This document shows positions 54,277 through 62,051 of a stretch of 64,000 nt of DNA, one piece after another. The DNA is taken from NCBI RefSeq assembly GCF_042666505.1, contig NZ_JBHTDN010000009.1, positions 69,921 through 133,920 of the forward strand, given 5' to 3'. The notes beneath the pieces were generated by a model that did no database searches, was not told where the DNA came from, and saw only the letters and a list, made by a program, of their open reading frames with translations. The position numbers were made by a program, and so were the translations under genes. Numbering within the stretch: position 1 is the stretch's first letter; each line of letters opens with the position of its first letter. This stretch comes from Parapedobacter sp042666505 (GTDB taxonomy: Bacteria > Bacteroidota > Bacteroidia > Sphingobacteriales > Sphingobacteriaceae).

Positions 54277-55326
54277 ATGACAACGATCCAAATGGCAACG
54301 ATAACAATCACAAGGACGCTAGGTATTGCTTTGCTTTTTCAGCTGACGCTTTTATCCTGCAAAGATGAATCGGTTCCGGCACCTGAACCGGAGGAACCGA
54401 AGCCCAGTGCGGGGTTTTCGATGACCCAGGTCTCTGAAGACGACCCTTTTACCTACTCGTTTACCAACGAAGGAACCAATTATGCAATGGTGCGCTGGGA
54501 ATTCGGCGACGACAGCGTTTCGCTGGAAGAATCACCGACGCATACCTTTTTGCGGACGGGTAACTTCCGGATTAAGCTGCGGACCGAAAACGGCCAGGGC
54601 TTCTGGGCAGAAAAGGAAGCGGTGGTTAACATCGTTCCCGACAGCCTGATCGAGGTGACCGCTACCCCCAAACCGGGGGGTAGCCTCGACCTTTCGGTGG
54701 CCGCCAATATCGCGGTAGACAGTATTTTTTGGTACAAAGGCGTAGGTGTGGGCGGTGAATTCCTAAACAACAACGAGGTGGTAAACATTTCGGTTGCCCC
54801 GGGGCAGTTTGAAGACTATACGCTGCGGGTAAAAACGCCGAATGGTTCCATTGCCGAAATCTCCCGACTGCTAACCGACCTGGGCGTGGTACGCGACGTT
54901 ACCAACCGGGGTGCGCTGAGCGTTTCCCGCGACAACAGCGGTGGCAAATTCGCCGGCGAAGGTTCATTAAAACTCACGGACAACGACATTCAGACGAAAT
55001 TCCTGCAGTTTGATTACGTGGGCGACCTTTGGTTCCAGCTGGATTTTTACGAGCCGATCGTTCTCGGTGCATACACCCTTACTTCGGCTAATGACGTCCC
55101 GGATCGCGATCCCAAAAACTGGAAACTGGAAGGTTCGATGGATGGAAACACGTGGACACTGCTGGATGAACGGAACGATGAGACTTTCGCGGAACGCTTT
55201 ATGACCAAAACGTATACGTTTACCAATCATACGGCGTATCGGTATTACCGGGTTTCGGTCACTTCCGTAATAGCAGGTGGGTTATTTCAAATCGCGGAAT
55301 GGCGGATGCTGCAATTGCCGCAGTAG
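54277..55326 (+). CDS. PKD-domain lipoprotein with C-terminal F5/8C domain
   Basis: 349 aa. Lipobox LTLLSCKDES. Residues about 42-120 are a PKD domain with the signature WEFGDDSVSLEESPTHTF. The middle is a second Ig-like region. Residues about 205-345 are an F5/8C domain closely similar to the one in the previous gene (GAYTLTSANDVPDRDPKNWK). Last gene of the operon, followed by a long hairpin. Surface binding protein. Confidence 0.82.
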   Translation: MTTIQMATITITRTLGIALLFQLTLLSCKDESVPAPEPEEPKPSAGFSMTQVSEDDPFTYSFTNEGTNYAMVRWEFGDDSVSLEESPTHTFLRTGNFRIKLRTENGQGFWAEKEAVVNIVPDSLIEVTATPKPGGSLDLSVAANIAVDSIFWYKGVGVGGEFLNNNEVVNISVAPGQFEDYTLRVKTPNGSIAEISRLLTDLGVVRDVTNRGALSVSRDNSGGKFAGEGSLKLTDNDIQTKFLQFDYVGDLWFQLDFYEPIVLGAYTLTSANDVPDRDPKNWKLEGSMDGNTWTLLDERNDETFAERFMTKTYTFTNHTAYRYYRVSVTSVIAGGLFQIAEWRMLQLPQ

Positions 55327-55369
55327 TATGGTTTGGGGCAACCACCGTATCCGCTTTTCTGAGACGTAT

Positions 55370-55730
55370 TTATTGATTTGATGGCGGGAGGTCTGTTGTT
55401 TTCAGGTCTTTAAACTGAAACAACAGACCTATTCCCAGAACAAGCGTAATCAAATTAACCCCAAAAAGCACATTGTCTGACACTTGTCGTGCATTTGAAA
55501 AACCTGAAGTTCCTCTTGAAAGAACACAACTTCCTAATGTATGACCTTGTTTTGGCACCAAAATTGAAGGTGCTGTATTGGCATTATAGCCTGGAACAAA
55601 TTTTTCATGAGTGGTCTTTTAGTGGTCTTTGTCCAACGTGATGAGCTTCCAAACCGGCTTCGACACCTTTCAAAGTATTATATGAGCCTACCTCGAAAAC
55701 CCGACTTACCCCCTTATGTAATGGTTGCAC
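55370..55730 (-). pseudogene. Frameshifted remnant of a nuclease-like Rhs toxin tip
   Basis: One minus-strand frame (55730-55605) reads VFEVGSYNTLKGVEAGLEAHHVGQ and stops. The next frame (from 55612) continues FVPGYNANTAPSILVPKQGHTLGSCVLSRGTSGFSNARQ, then changes to an unrelated hydrophobic tail ending at 55370. The EAHHVGQ ... PKQGHT pattern resembles HNH-like AHH/LHH nuclease tips of polymorphic toxins. The start and the normal C-terminus are both missing, so it is a decayed orphan tip. The DNA is much more AT-rich than the operon next to it. Confidence 0.55.
55389..55430. terminator. Long hairpin between the SusC/D operon and the Rhs array
   Basis: AGGTCTGTTGTTTTCAG and CTGAAACAACAGACCT form a 16-bp stem with one bulged T around the loop GTCTTTAAA. 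It could stop transcription arriving from the operon on the left and from the Rhs array on the right. There is no long T-run, so a structural or factor-assisted terminator is inferred. Confidence 0.5.
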
Positions 55731-55810
55731 TTATTACTTTCACATTAGCAATAAGTGCAACTAAAACCAACAGCAATATCTTGACAAACAACTTCATTCT
55801 GATTTTTCTT

Positions 55811-56251
55811 TTACAATTCGACAGAGAGATATTTCTGTAAGACACTTGGTGGCTCGCCTAGTATGCTCCTTCGTATGTATTCACTAATGTTTAAATGAAA
55901 ATCATATACCGCCTTTTCAAAATCTACAAATGTCGTTTCTATCACTGTTGATGAAAAAGAGGCAACTATTTTTAATTTTTCTCTTTGTCTTGAAAATTCT
56001 AATGTTTCCGCATTTTCTGTAAACTCAAAATATTCTTTAGTGGTATCATTTGCTTTTAGATTACTAACAATCATTTGCAAACAATAGGCAAAATCTAACA
56101 ATGGTATCCATTCCCATTCCATTTCAATCTCTGCATGGGACGAAAACAAAGACACATTACCCAATAAAAAATCATATCGGATTTCTTCATCAGAGATATA
56201 CTCAATTTCTTGAAGTTGCTCTGTTATTATTTTATATTCTATTCTAAACAT
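55811..56251 (-). CDS. Putative immunity protein for the truncated tip
   Basis: 146 aa, acidic and single-domain (MFRIEYKIITEQLQEIEYIS ... EWEWIPLLDFAYCLQMIVSN). No motif recognised. It starts 11 bp after the stop of the RNase-like tip fragment on the same strand, the classical position of an immunity gene. The low GC contrasts with the chromosome on the left. Immunity is inferred from position only. Confidence 0.6.
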   Translation of the reverse strand: MFRIEYKIITEQLQEIEYISDEEIRYDFLLGNVSLFSSHAEIEMEWEWIPLLDFAYCLQMIVSNLKANDTTKEYFEFTENAETLEFSRQREKLKIVASFSSTVIETTFVDFEKAVYDFHLNISEYIRRSILGEPPSVLQKYLSVEL

Positions 56252-56262
56252 TACAACACTAT

Positions 56263-56616
56263 TTAAAATGGAAACGCTGTAATGACATTTCCGTTTGTTC
56301 CAATGACAACTCTCAAGCTTGATGTGGGTGCACCGCCTGATGTTGTACCAATCACTCTACCAAAATTATATTCTGCTATTGTTCCGGCACGTCCCATTGT
56401 ATTAGCTCGGAAAACACCTTGCGTTGTGGTAGTATTAATCATACTCTTTAAACCCGCCCCTGTTGTCCCTTCTGCAAACTTCCCTGCACCTTTAGCACCA
56501 CTCGTAAACCAATGGCGAGCAATTATATGGTCTAAACCTTTTTGAGTTAAATTAGCCGCTCCAGGTTTCAGTAGTAACTGTCTTCCCCCCTCAGCGGCTC
56601 CCTTACTATTCCTCGC
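56263..56616 (-). pseudogene. 5'-truncated Rhs toxin tip, BECR-type RNase-like
   Basis: Frame open from a TAA at 56617-56619 to a TAA at 56263-56265, with no plausible start. It reads GLDHIIARHWFTSGAKGAGK ... TSSLRVVIGTNGNVITAFPF. A His-x-x-x-x-His region plus a C-terminal VRVV..NG.VITAFP strand is typical of BECR-fold RNase tips on contact-dependent toxins. It starts inside the end of the upstream immunity gene, so a deletion removed its Rhs portion. Confidence 0.55.
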
Positions 56617-57049
56617 TTAATTCTTTTTCCAACTCTATCTTTCGCCTGAAATAAATTCGTTGCGATTCTTCATCTTTTTCTACAATGAGATTTTCATAAG
56701 CTTTTTTATCAAAGGATAGTTCATAATAACCAAAGATGGCTTGTACAAAAGGATAAATATCTTCGTCTTTTTCTATCAATCTAAAGTGCCAATTTGGGTT
56801 TACGTTACTATCAACAACTTCAAATAGTTGACAGGGACAGGCAGAAATGAACCCATTATCATCTATTAAATAGGCTTGGTAAGTTTCAAAAATAATTAAA
56901 CCCATTACCAAATACTCTTTCCCTATCTCAACCCCACCATATTCACTAAAACCAGTAGCACCAAACCTACCCATCATTTCTTTTTGTAAAGCCTTATATT
57001 CATAAGACCTTAATGCTTCACCGGTATTATATAAACATCGAACTTTCAT
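56606..57049 (-). CDS. Putative immunity protein for Rhs tip A
   Basis: 147 aa (MKVRCLYNTGEALRSYEYKA, VEIGKEYLVMGLIIFETYQA, YLIDDNGFISACPCQLFEVV). Small, acidic, without signal peptide, 2 bp after the stop of tip A on the same strand. The YLIDDNG...CP..LFEVVD pattern recurs in proteins encoded next to polymorphic toxins. Expected to bind and neutralise tip A. Confidence 0.65.
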   Translation of the reverse strand: MKVRCLYNTGEALRSYEYKALQKEMMGRFGATGFSEYGGVEIGKEYLVMGLIIFETYQAYLIDDNGFISACPCQLFEVVDSNVNPNWHFRLIEKDEDIYPFVQAIFGYYELSFDKKAYENLIVEKDEESQRIYFRRKIELEKELSEE

Positions 57050-57051
57050 AA

Positions 57052-57870
57052 TTATTTAAATTTAAAATCATCAACAGCCTTCAAAACTCCATTTTCCCAT
57101 TTCCCGACATAATGAATAATAGCATTTACTCCTTTTTCAGTTTTAACCTTGTATTCCATTTTAGTCCAACCAGACCAACGGGCATCTTTCATTCCCTCCA
57201 TTAATCTTGTACCTAAGTGTGGATTTGCCATAGCATCTTTCATCGCCATCTGCTCAACCAAATTATTTGCAGTAGTTCTACCTGTAGAACCTAAACCTAA
57301 AGGCTTGAGTCCCGTCTTAGCGGCAATATTTCCGACTCCTCGAATAGCTGCGCCCCCCATCTTTGCAATTGGAAGCACACTCACAGCCCCCAGCGTGGCA
57401 TCACCCAGCCCCATGTTATTACCCATAATATCCTTGCCCGTAAAAGCGTAGGTAATGCTATTCAGAATATGGGTCGTGGGCAAGAACTGATTCACCTTGT
57501 CCAGGCCGTACATAATTCGGTCATAAGTACTTCCACTGCCGTCGCCCCCGTAGTTCCTGACTGAACTCACGGGCGCAGGTACAAATGGCTGGCCTACGGT
57601 CACTTCAGCAAGCATCCCCCCCTGTCTCGTCCAGTTACTACCATCATAGACATACGTCGCCCCACCCGTGGAATTGTATACCTGACCCGTTGAGGGATCC
57701 TTGACTTTCTCCTCGCATTCCGGGCACATCCCGCTTGGGTCATCGTATACCGCCGGACTATTCCAGGCATAGGCATACGGGGACTTGTCAAACTGGCTGC
57801 TATGCTCAGCCAACGGATCAACCGTGCCCCACCTTCCGATCACCGGGTCATACAGCCTCGCGCTGTAGTC
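57052..57870 (-). CDS. Orphan Rhs C-terminal tip A
   Basis: Opens directly after a TAA (57871-57873) with the end of the Rhs core, DYSARLYDPVIGRWGTVDPL, then SPYAYAWNSPAVYDDPSG. A linker with hydrophobic stretch follows (LPTTHILNSITYAFTGKDIM), then a C-terminal toxin domain of about 75 residues ending IIHYVGKWENGVLKAVDDFK. No Rhs repeats and no normal start: the only candidate is a GTG (57843) that is an internal core codon. It is therefore a displaced tip. The toxin activity is not recognised; the HYV...DFKFK end suggests an RNase-like fold but is weak evidence. Confidence 0.7.
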   Translation of the reverse strand, partial: DYSARLYDPVIGRWGTVDPLAEHSSQFDKSPYAYAWNSPAVYDDPSGMCPECEEKVKDPSTGQVYNSTGGATYVYDGSNWTRQGGMLAEVTVGQPFVPAPVSSVRNYGGDGSGSTYDRIMYGLDKVNQFLPTTHILNSITYAFTGKDIMGNNMGLGDATLGAVSVLPIAKMGGAAIRGVGNIAAKTGLKPLGLGSTGRTTANNLVEQMAMKDAMANPHLGTRLMEGMKDARWSGWTKMEYKVKTEKGVNAIIHYVGKWENGVLKAVDDFKFK

Positions 57871-57991
57871 TTATGACCTTCCGCGGATTTTTCGCGTTCC
57901 GGCCGTTTTCCCTACAGCCGGATTTCCGCTTGCTCAAAGAACGTCTTACACCCCAAAGATAATGTTTTTGCGGATTGTCCGGCCACTGTTT
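57865..57991. repeat. Direct repeat at the rhs junction, copy 1
   Basis: Identical over 127 bp to 63874-64000, where the window ends, so the true repeat is longer. It starts in the core codons (minus-strand GAC TAC) and extends into the gene-less DNA. It contains three similar GCGGATT/GCCGGATT motifs at about 57883, 57917 and 57970 that could be recombinase binding sites. Confidence 0.92.
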
Positions 57992-58686
57992 TTTCGGTTG
58001 CTTTCGGGCAACCAACCTTAACCTGCCCGCGCGGCGAGCGCCCGCCGGAGGCACATTTTTATTGCTTTTTGGGCCTGTGCTGTTAAGGGTTAGCCGTCCG
58101 TCGCAGCAAAGGTAGCCCTCGAATGACGGGCAGTAAAGGGCTTTCGCGGCATAAATGCTCGCTGCGCTCCGCTTTATTCCACGGTCCCTTGACAGCCCGC
58201 CCTTCTCCCGCTCTCGGTGGCTTAACGGAAGGCAACCCCGGAAGTGTGCCTGCTCGGAGGCCGGAAAGGCAGCCCCCGCTGCGGATGGGCGGGCTCCGGT
58301 ATCAGCGGTAGCCATGTGCGGCCCGTCCATTCGCGGCGGGGCTCCAAAGGGGTTTGGGGATTGGAAGATTCCCCAACAGACAGCTGCCATGCTGCCGCAG
58401 GCCCGCGCTTTGACCGACCGGGGGGAGATGCGCATACGGCGGGATGGGGTAGCGGCTATTTTGCATAATGCCCTTATGGGGCGGTGGGTTGTTGCTTTGG
58501 CCCTTGGGCAAGCACCATAAGTACGCATTATGTAACTTAGCTTCGGTATCCGGGGCGGTGGGACCGGGATTACGGGCCGGCTCTTTGGCGCATGGCGGCA
58601 ATGTGCCGGCGGACGGGCCCGTGGTGGGTTCCCGCCGCCACGGTGCGTGCAGGCCGCGGGTTGGGGTTCAATGCCTATTGTATTGC
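57871..58686. other. GC-rich gene-less end of the element
   Basis: 816 bp with no convincing coding frame; several short frames on both strands overlap each other and have no family look. It lies between recombinase gene 2 and the junction with tip A, and its first part is repeated exactly at the window's right edge. It contains a long interrupted inverted repeat at 58464-58532. A recombination site, an RNA, or both are the most likely roles. Confidence 0.5.
58464..58532. repeat. Interrupted inverted repeat in the element's non-coding end
   Basis: CATAATGC-CC-TTATGG on the left pairs with CCATAAG-TAC-GCATTATG on the right: two stem blocks of 8 and about 7 bp with a small internal loop, enclosing 35 nt that contain a further GCCC-TT-GGGC hairpin. 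The layout resembles a folded recombination site or a structured RNA. Confidence 0.5.
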
Positions 58687-59544
58687 TTATTTAAGCGGAT
58701 GGTGCTTTTCCAGCGCTTCCCTGAGGTCTTCGAGGCTGGTGGTTAGGTAACGTTCGGTACTGCTCACGTAGCGGTGGCCCGCCATGTACTGCACCTGCCG
58801 CAGGTTTTTGGTCTTCAGCCATTCGGTGATGACGCTCTGACGCAGCTGCGTGGCATTGCGCACCCTTGGGTCGATGCGCCGCAAAGCATGGCAGAGGTGC
58901 AATAGGGTGTTGTTCAGGCTTGGGTTGCCGTCCCTGCCCATGAACAGCCTTTGCGGGTCGCCGCCGAGTTTCGGCCGGATGGCCAGTGCGTACTCCTGCA
59001 GGTCGAGTATCTGGTGCGGCTCCAGCGTGAGGATGCGGGCATTGTTCTTGTTGGTCTGCGGGATGTGCAGCTTCCCCTCCCGCAGTTTCAGGTGCTCCGG
59101 CCGGAGCGTTTCCAGTTCCTCGCGGGTGATGCCCTGATGGACCAGCAGGCCAAGGATGGTTTTGTTACGGTGGGTACGGTCATCGGTCACCGTGTATTTT
59201 TCATGGAGGCTGTCAAGTTCCTCACGCTCCAGCAGCCCCGTGGGTACCGTCCGCACCGCTCCCCGCACTTTCAGCCCCGATGCCGGGTTGCCGCTGGCCG
59301 TGCCCTCTTTGTTCAGCCATGCGAAGTAATACCGTAACGACAGCAGGACACGGTTGGTTTGGTTTACGCTGCTGCCCTCCCGCCTGAGGGCATCGGTGAA
59401 GTCCAGCACCTCATGGTGCGTGGCCTGCTGCAGCGTATGCCCTTCACGCTCCAGCCACGCAAGGAAGTAACCCGCGTTGCGCACGTGCTGGCTGACCGTC
59501 GCTGCTTTCTGCTTTTCGCCCTGCAGGTAGGTTTCAAAGTCCAT
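58687..59544 (-). CDS. Tyrosine recombinase-like protein 2, catalytic motifs degenerate
   Basis: 285 aa starting MDFETYLQGEKQKAATVSQH. The two-domain recombinase layout is clear: a SAM-like domain (NQTNRVLLSLRYYFAWLNKE) and a catalytic domain ending AGHRYVSSTERYLTT with His257 and Tyr266. The first catalytic Arg motif reads HQGITREEL, with Thr140 where GLR has Arg, and the HxLRH motif reads ATQLRQS, with the first His replaced by Thr232. It may be inactive or a structural partner of recombinase 1. Start overlaps the recombinase 1 stop by 11 bp. Confidence 0.82.
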   Translation of the reverse strand: MDFETYLQGEKQKAATVSQHVRNAGYFLAWLEREGHTLQQATHHEVLDFTDALRREGSSVNQTNRVLLSLRYYFAWLNKEGTASGNPASGLKVRGAVRTVPTGLLEREELDSLHEKYTVTDDRTHRNKTILGLLVHQGITREELETLRPEHLKLREGKLHIPQTNKNNARILTLEPHQILDLQEYALAIRPKLGGDPQRLFMGRDGNPSLNNTLLHLCHALRRIDPRVRNATQLRQSVITEWLKTKNLRQVQYMAGHRYVSSTERYLTTSLEDLREALEKHHPLK

Positions 59545-60445
59545 CGGTGATATGGGTGTATATCTGCGTGGATTCAAGGCTTTCATGGCCGAGGAACCGC
59601 TGGATATGCTCCAGCCCCATCCCCGATTCCAGCAGGTGCGTGGCGATGCTGTGCCGCAGGGTGTGCAGGCCCACCGCCTTGCCGATACCCGCCGCAGCCT
59701 TCAGCCGCACGAGCCTGCACAGGGGTTGCCTTAGCCGCCTGCCCACCCGGTTCACCAGCAGGGCGTTTTCGTTCCTGCCGTTAAGCAGGTGCGGCCTGCC
59801 ATGGAGCAGGTAGGCTTCCACGTCGGCTTTGTTCCTTCCGGTGAGCGGCACGAAGCGTGCCCTGTAGCCCTTGCCTTTCCGTACCAGCACAAGGCCTTTG
59901 TCCAGCAGGATGTCGCCCGCATCCAGCGCGATGCCCTCGTTCTTCCGCAGCCCGCACCCGTAGTACAGCGCAAGCATCGCACGGTCACGCAGGCCGTACA
60001 CATCATCGCCCGTGGCTTTGTAAAGCCTGTTTATCTCCTGCCGGGTGAGCACTTCCCCCAAGTTGCTGCTTTTGCCCGTGAGGCCCACGTTCACCGTGAA
60101 GCTGCCCTGACCGCTCTCGGCAAGGTACCTCGCGAACTTGCGTACCACCTGCAGGTGCTTGCGGATGTAGTTCTTGGATATCGCCCCGCCACGCCTTTTG
60201 TTGGGCCGCAGGTAAAGGTGGTTCAGGTAGTTTCCGAGGTGGGTTTCCGTGATGGATTCGGGGCTGTGGCAGCCGTTCGTTTCAAGGTAGGCCATGAACT
60301 CCCCGAGCATCTTCGGCATATCCCTTTGGCTGGTGGGCTCGAAGTTCAGGATGCGCAGCCATTCCGAAAAGCCTGCCTGCAGACGCAGGTAAAGGGGATT
60401 TTTGGGGCCCGCAAAGTTGCCTGCCTCACGTTTTTCAACCTTCAT
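59534..60445 (-). CDS. Tyrosine recombinase 1, intact catalytic residues
   Basis: 303 aa. N-terminal core-binding domain (MPKMLGEFMAYLETNGCHSP, YIRKHLQVVRKFARYLAESG). Catalytic domain complete: Arg167 in YYGCGLRKNE, Lys192 in GKGYRARFVP region, His261 and Arg264 in HTLRHSIATH, His287 in LGHESLESTQIYTH and the nucleophile Tyr296. Should cut and rejoin DNA at the rhs junction. Overlaps the ATPase gene by 11 bp, so translation of the operon is probably coupled. Confidence 0.9.
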   Translation of the reverse strand: MKVEKREAGNFAGPKNPLYLRLQAGFSEWLRILNFEPTSQRDMPKMLGEFMAYLETNGCHSPESITETHLGNYLNHLYLRPNKRRGGAISKNYIRKHLQVVRKFARYLAESGQGSFTVNVGLTGKSSNLGEVLTRQEINRLYKATGDDVYGLRDRAMLALYYGCGLRKNEGIALDAGDILLDKGLVLVRKGKGYRARFVPLTGRNKADVEAYLLHGRPHLLNGRNENALLVNRVGRRLRQPLCRLVRLKAAAGIGKAVGLHTLRHSIATHLLESGMGLEHIQRFLGHESLESTQIYTHITDGL

Positions 60446-62051
60446 GGGTCACTGCCCCTTTCTTACTGGATTTCTGCGCGTTGTGTAACCCACCGGGGTT
60501 TTGGGTCACCCGCGGGTTACTGCCCGCCTGCCGGACACGGTCAAGGATGCCCGATATGAGTTTTTGCGTATCCCCGGCCAGTGTTTCCATGTCATCCCAG
60601 CGCTGCACCCTGTACTCGAAGCCCTTGTAGCGGTTGCCCTTTGCGATGCGGATATGGCCCATGCGGTCGAGTTCGTACAGGTAGCGCCCCAGGCTGCTCG
60701 GGCTCACCCGCAGCGGGCCCCGCACATCGCGGCCGTAAAAGCTGTCCGTGCCCTGCTTCTTCAGGTGCGCCTTCAGCCGCTCGAAGAAGCCGCGGCAGGC
60801 ATCGGAGAGTTCATCGCTTTTTTTCAATAAGGTATCTTCCAGCAGCGTAAAGGCCGCCTGTATGTCCTCCGGCGTGCTCTCGATGTACAGCTCCCCCGTA
60901 ACCCCGTCGGTTTTGAGCTTGCGCTGGTACTGGTGGTACCAGGTAATCGTTTCGGTGAACAGCAGCAATAGCAGCATCGTCCTTCTCGGTTTGAACACCG
61001 CCTCCGGCAGCTGCAGGTAAGTGGCGTAGGGGTTGCGCACGCTGATTGGTTGCAATAGCCGCTGCACGTTTTTCATGCGTTCTTTCACCGTACGCTGGGC
61101 CGCTTCATCGATGAGCCCTGCGCTCAACCGCCGCTGGTAGTCCATGATGCGGCCGTCCTGCTCCGCGCTACCGTCCATGTAAAGCAGTATGCAGCGGTTG
61201 GCGTTGTCCTCGTACAGCTTCTCCCTTGTCGTGCAGCCCGATACGCATACCGGCCCTTCCACCTCCAGCGTCACCGTTTTCAGGTTCCCCTTGTTGTCCT
61301 TCAGCGTCACCGTCTTGCTTATCCGGCGCTTGCTCTGCAGCTCGCGCAGCGGGTAAAGCACCGACTCCGCCCCGTCGAGGTCCTCTATCAATAGCAGCCT
61401 GTGCCGCAGTTCCTCCCGCCCGAAGTAGTAGAACGCGTTGCTCGACAGCGTGGTGATTTCCAGTTTGTCCTCCTCCGGCATCAGTTCCGATACCTTCTCC
61501 TGCAGCCACGTCTTGCCCGTGCCGCTCGCACCCAGGCACATCAGGTGCAGCGGCACCCGGCGCTTCCTCGATGTGTAGACAAGGTAGGCCACCATGGCAT
61601 TGGTCTGCTCCCCGACCACGCCGCTGGCCGCTATCGCTTCCTTCGTTCTTTGGAGCAGGTGCGGGGATTTCAGGAACTTCAGGGCCTCTTTGCGCTCGGA
61701 TTCGGTGAGCTGCTTTTTCTCCGCCTGCTTCGGCTTCATCGCCTCCAGCCGTTCCGAACGGTAACCCTCCAGCGCCGCCGTGAGGTGGTCCAGGCATTGG
61801 GCCAGTTCGCTTTCCGCCATGTCCAGCGCCTCCGAGGCCCGCTCGGCCAGCTGGCCGCACTGGATGCCGTTGTACAGGTCAAGGTTGTGGCGGTAGGCCT
61901 TCTCGACCCTGCCCTGCACGGTGAGTTTCAGCGTCACCCGCAGGCGGTCGAGGCCTGTCAGTTTGATGCCGCCCAGCACCGTCACATGGAGTTTCCCCTC
62001 CGTGTAGGCCAGCAGCTCCGGGTTGTCCGCGTGCAGCCTACCCCCTGCCAT
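60435..62051 (-). CDS. AAA-type ATPase of the element
   Basis: 538 aa. Walker A GASGTGKT (174-181), Walker B LLLIEDLD (219-226), and a later SGCTTREKLYEDNANRC that fits sensor and arginine-finger positions. The N-terminal 170 residues are helical and Lys/Glu-rich (KPKQAEKKQLTESERKEALK). Residues about 440-500 look like a winged helix (RVSPSSLGRYLYELDRMGHI). It resembles primase/helicase-associated ATPases of mobile elements but no primase centre is visible. Likely a DNA-remodelling partner of the recombinases. Confidence 0.75.
   Translation of the reverse strand: MAGGRLHADNPELLAYTEGKLHVTVLGGIKLTGLDRLRVTLKLTVQGRVEKAYRHNLDLYNGIQCGQLAERASEALDMAESELAQCLDHLTAALEGYRSERLEAMKPKQAEKKQLTESERKEALKFLKSPHLLQRTKEAIAASGVVGEQTNAMVAYLVYTSRKRRVPLHLMCLGASGTGKTWLQEKVSELMPEEDKLEITTLSSNAFYYFGREELRHRLLLIEDLDGAESVLYPLRELQSKRRISKTVTLKDNKGNLKTVTLEVEGPVCVSGCTTREKLYEDNANRCILLYMDGSAEQDGRIMDYQRRLSAGLIDEAAQRTVKERMKNVQRLLQPISVRNPYATYLQLPEAVFKPRRTMLLLLLFTETITWYHQYQRKLKTDGVTGELYIESTPEDIQAAFTLLEDTLLKKSDELSDACRGFFERLKAHLKKQGTDSFYGRDVRGPLRVSPSSLGRYLYELDRMGHIRIAKGNRYKGFEYRVQRWDDMETLAGDTQKLISGILDRVRQAGSNPRVTQNPGGLHNAQKSSKKGAVTHEG

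Noticed and set aside
55714..55797. A 27-codon hydrophobic peptide (MKLFVKILLLVLVALIANVK...)
   Set aside because: It could be a tiny membrane peptide or signal-like remnant, but it is too short to support and overlaps a decayed tip.
56282..56545. An 87-codon plus-strand frame in the AT-rich array
   Set aside because: It is the antisense shadow of the truncated RNase-like tip.
57843..57843. GTG as a genuine start of tip A (and likewise 63852 for tip B)
   Set aside because: The GTG is the conserved Val codon in the core motif YDPVIGRW and is preceded in frame by more core residues, so it reflects a broken junction and not a designed start.
57848..58746. Several frames of 62-226 codons in the GC-rich end of the element
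   Set aside because: They lie on both strands over the same DNA, look like by-products of high GC, and one crosses the exact rhs junction. None shows a recognisable family.
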